Assembly: GCA_030149595.1 (NCBI GenBank)
Contig: JASFBI010000074.1
Span: 1 to 7,684, forward strand
Reading direction: 5' to 3'
Source of the DNA: Desulfobacterales bacterium
GTDB taxonomy: Bacteria > Desulfobacterota > Desulfobacteria > Desulfobacterales > DAOWNP01
DNA length: 7,684 nucleotides
In this document: positions 7,276-7,684 of the stretch, in pieces
Numbering within the stretch: position 1 is the first letter of the stretch
How the letters are laid out: each line of letters starts with the position of its first letter
Translations under genes and position numbers: made by a program
Notes under the pieces: model-generated
What the model was told of the DNA's origin: nothing
Databases searched by the model: none
The model's input: only the letters and a program-made list of their open reading frames with translations

Positions 7276-7307
7276 AACTTTATACTTCCTAAAAAATTTA
7301 AATATTA

Positions 7308-7335
7308 ATTGTACAACTATATTATCTAATTTCAA
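7308..7335 (-). promoter_or_regulatory. Candidate sigma70 promoter, operon-proximal
   Basis: On the minus strand, TTGAAA (7335-7330) and TACAAT (7313-7308) are 16 bp apart, each matching 5 of 6 consensus bases. The predicted start near 7301 is about 10 nt before the mini-ORF ribosome binding site and about 450 nt before the first large gene. The region is AT-rich, so false positives are likely. Confidence 0.4.
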
Positions 7336-7346
7336 TACTCAAAATG

Positions 7347-7375
7347 AAAATACATAGACCAATATCATTTGTCAA
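7347..7375 (-). promoter_or_regulatory. Candidate sigma70 promoter with perfect -35
   Basis: On the minus strand, a perfect TTGACA (7375-7370) is followed after 17 bp by TATTTT (7352-7347). It points to the operon and predicts a start near 7340, giving a leader of about 490 nt. A palindrome overlaps its -35 box. Confidence 0.45.
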
Positions 7376-7379
7376 ATGA
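7365..7379. promoter_or_regulatory. Palindrome over -35 box, possible operator
   Basis: TCATTTG-T-CAAATGA is a perfect 7-bp inverted repeat with a one-base centre, lying directly over the TTGACA -35 box. The placement suits a repressor site. No regulator gene is in the window, and the site matches no operator I recognise. Confidence 0.35.
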
Positions 7380-7409
7380 ATTTTCGTAAGCTTAAACTGA
7401 TTTCAGAAA

Positions 7410-7450
7410 ATTTATAAAATATTTTAAAAAGCAATATAAATTTTATAAAT
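7410..7450. repeat. AT-only inverted repeat, 11-bp arms
   Basis: ATTTATAAAAT (7410-7420) and ATTTTATAAAT (7440-7450) are exact inverted copies around a 19-base loop. They lie just upstream of the promoter candidate at 7347-7375. In DNA this AT-rich such repeats can arise by chance. An upstream activating or bent-DNA element is possible. Confidence 0.4.
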
Positions 7451-7684
7451 AGGGTGTCACTTGAAAAATTAAGCAAAAATATAATGTTTCAAGCTTTTTT
7501 TATATATTTTGAAAAGGAAATTCTACATAACTTGCACATAACATATTAAGAACAGTATTGCATATGCAATGCCCCTATACACCAGTCCTTTCAATGTAGT
7601 ACTTTTATTTTTTTTCTATTAACAATTAATTTAGCAGTAGATACATGAGGAGGCTTTGGATTAAAAACTTTTGGTAACTATTCA

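Larger units (their letters stand above)
6848..7684. other. Gene-poor, AT-rich upstream region of the operon
   Basis: No protein gene of normal size is visible on either strand. The region holds promoter candidates, several inverted repeats and one strong folded element, annotated separately. 7451-7684 is AT-rich and shows nothing I can assign; gaggagg near 7647 has no usable start codon at proper spacing. A GC-rich patch stands out at 6973-6990: palindrome cccgcggg and hairpin GGCT-gcgt-AGCC. Confidence 0.6.

Noticed and set aside
6848..7684. CRISPR array, insertion sequence ends or integron attC site
   Set aside because: There are no regularly spaced direct repeats, no transposase fragment and no matching attC core boxes. 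The inverted repeats differ from each other.

Overview
The window is an AT-rich bacterial segment. All recognisable genes lie on the minus strand, so transcription runs from high to low coordinates. It carries a flavin-based, iron-sulfur electron-transfer module directly followed by selenocysteine machinery. An HdrD/TmcB/BamD-like protein, a double-length HdrA and an MvhD protein next to selC and selB suggest a strictly anaerobic, probably sulfate-reducing or syntrophic member of Desulfobacterota (Desulfobacterales-like). That placement is inferred from gene content and base composition only.

Layout in transcription order. 7684-6848 is a gene-poor, very AT-rich upstream region. It holds two plausible sigma70-type promoters facing the genes (7347-7375 and 7308-7335), a palindrome over one -35 box, and a strongly folded 87-nt element (7188-7274). 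The 5' arm of that element carries a possible leader mini-ORF with a good ribosome binding site. 6847-5546 encodes a 433-codon ferredoxin plus CCG-domain protein, interrupted by an in-frame TAA at codon 40, inside its first [4Fe-4S] motif. 5522-2493 encodes a 1009-residue HdrA with two flavin-type domains. 2448-2011 encodes MvhD. 1918-1826 is tRNA-Sec (anticodon TCA). 1743-1 encodes SelB, whose C-terminal end, including most of the SECIS-binding domain, lies outside the window.

The first three genes are tightly spaced (23 and 44 bp), each with a strong Shine-Dalgarno sequence, and look like one operon. No convincing terminator is seen before selC or selB, so the tRNA and the elongation factor may be cotranscribed. 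The likely job of the protein module is to collect electrons through MvhD, redistribute or bifurcate them at HdrA flavins, and deliver them to the CCG-domain catalytic subunit. The same three-part pattern occurs in Hdr-Mvh complexes and in the BamDEF part of class II benzoyl-CoA reductase. The acceptor here is unknown. None of the three proteins uses an obvious UGA selenocysteine codon; their key positions are cysteines. Why they sit beside selC-selB is therefore open.

The points most worth a second look are the in-frame TAA in the first gene, the folded leader with a UGA-ending mini-ORF upstream of an operon that contains selC-selB, and the divergent GTPase motifs of SelB.
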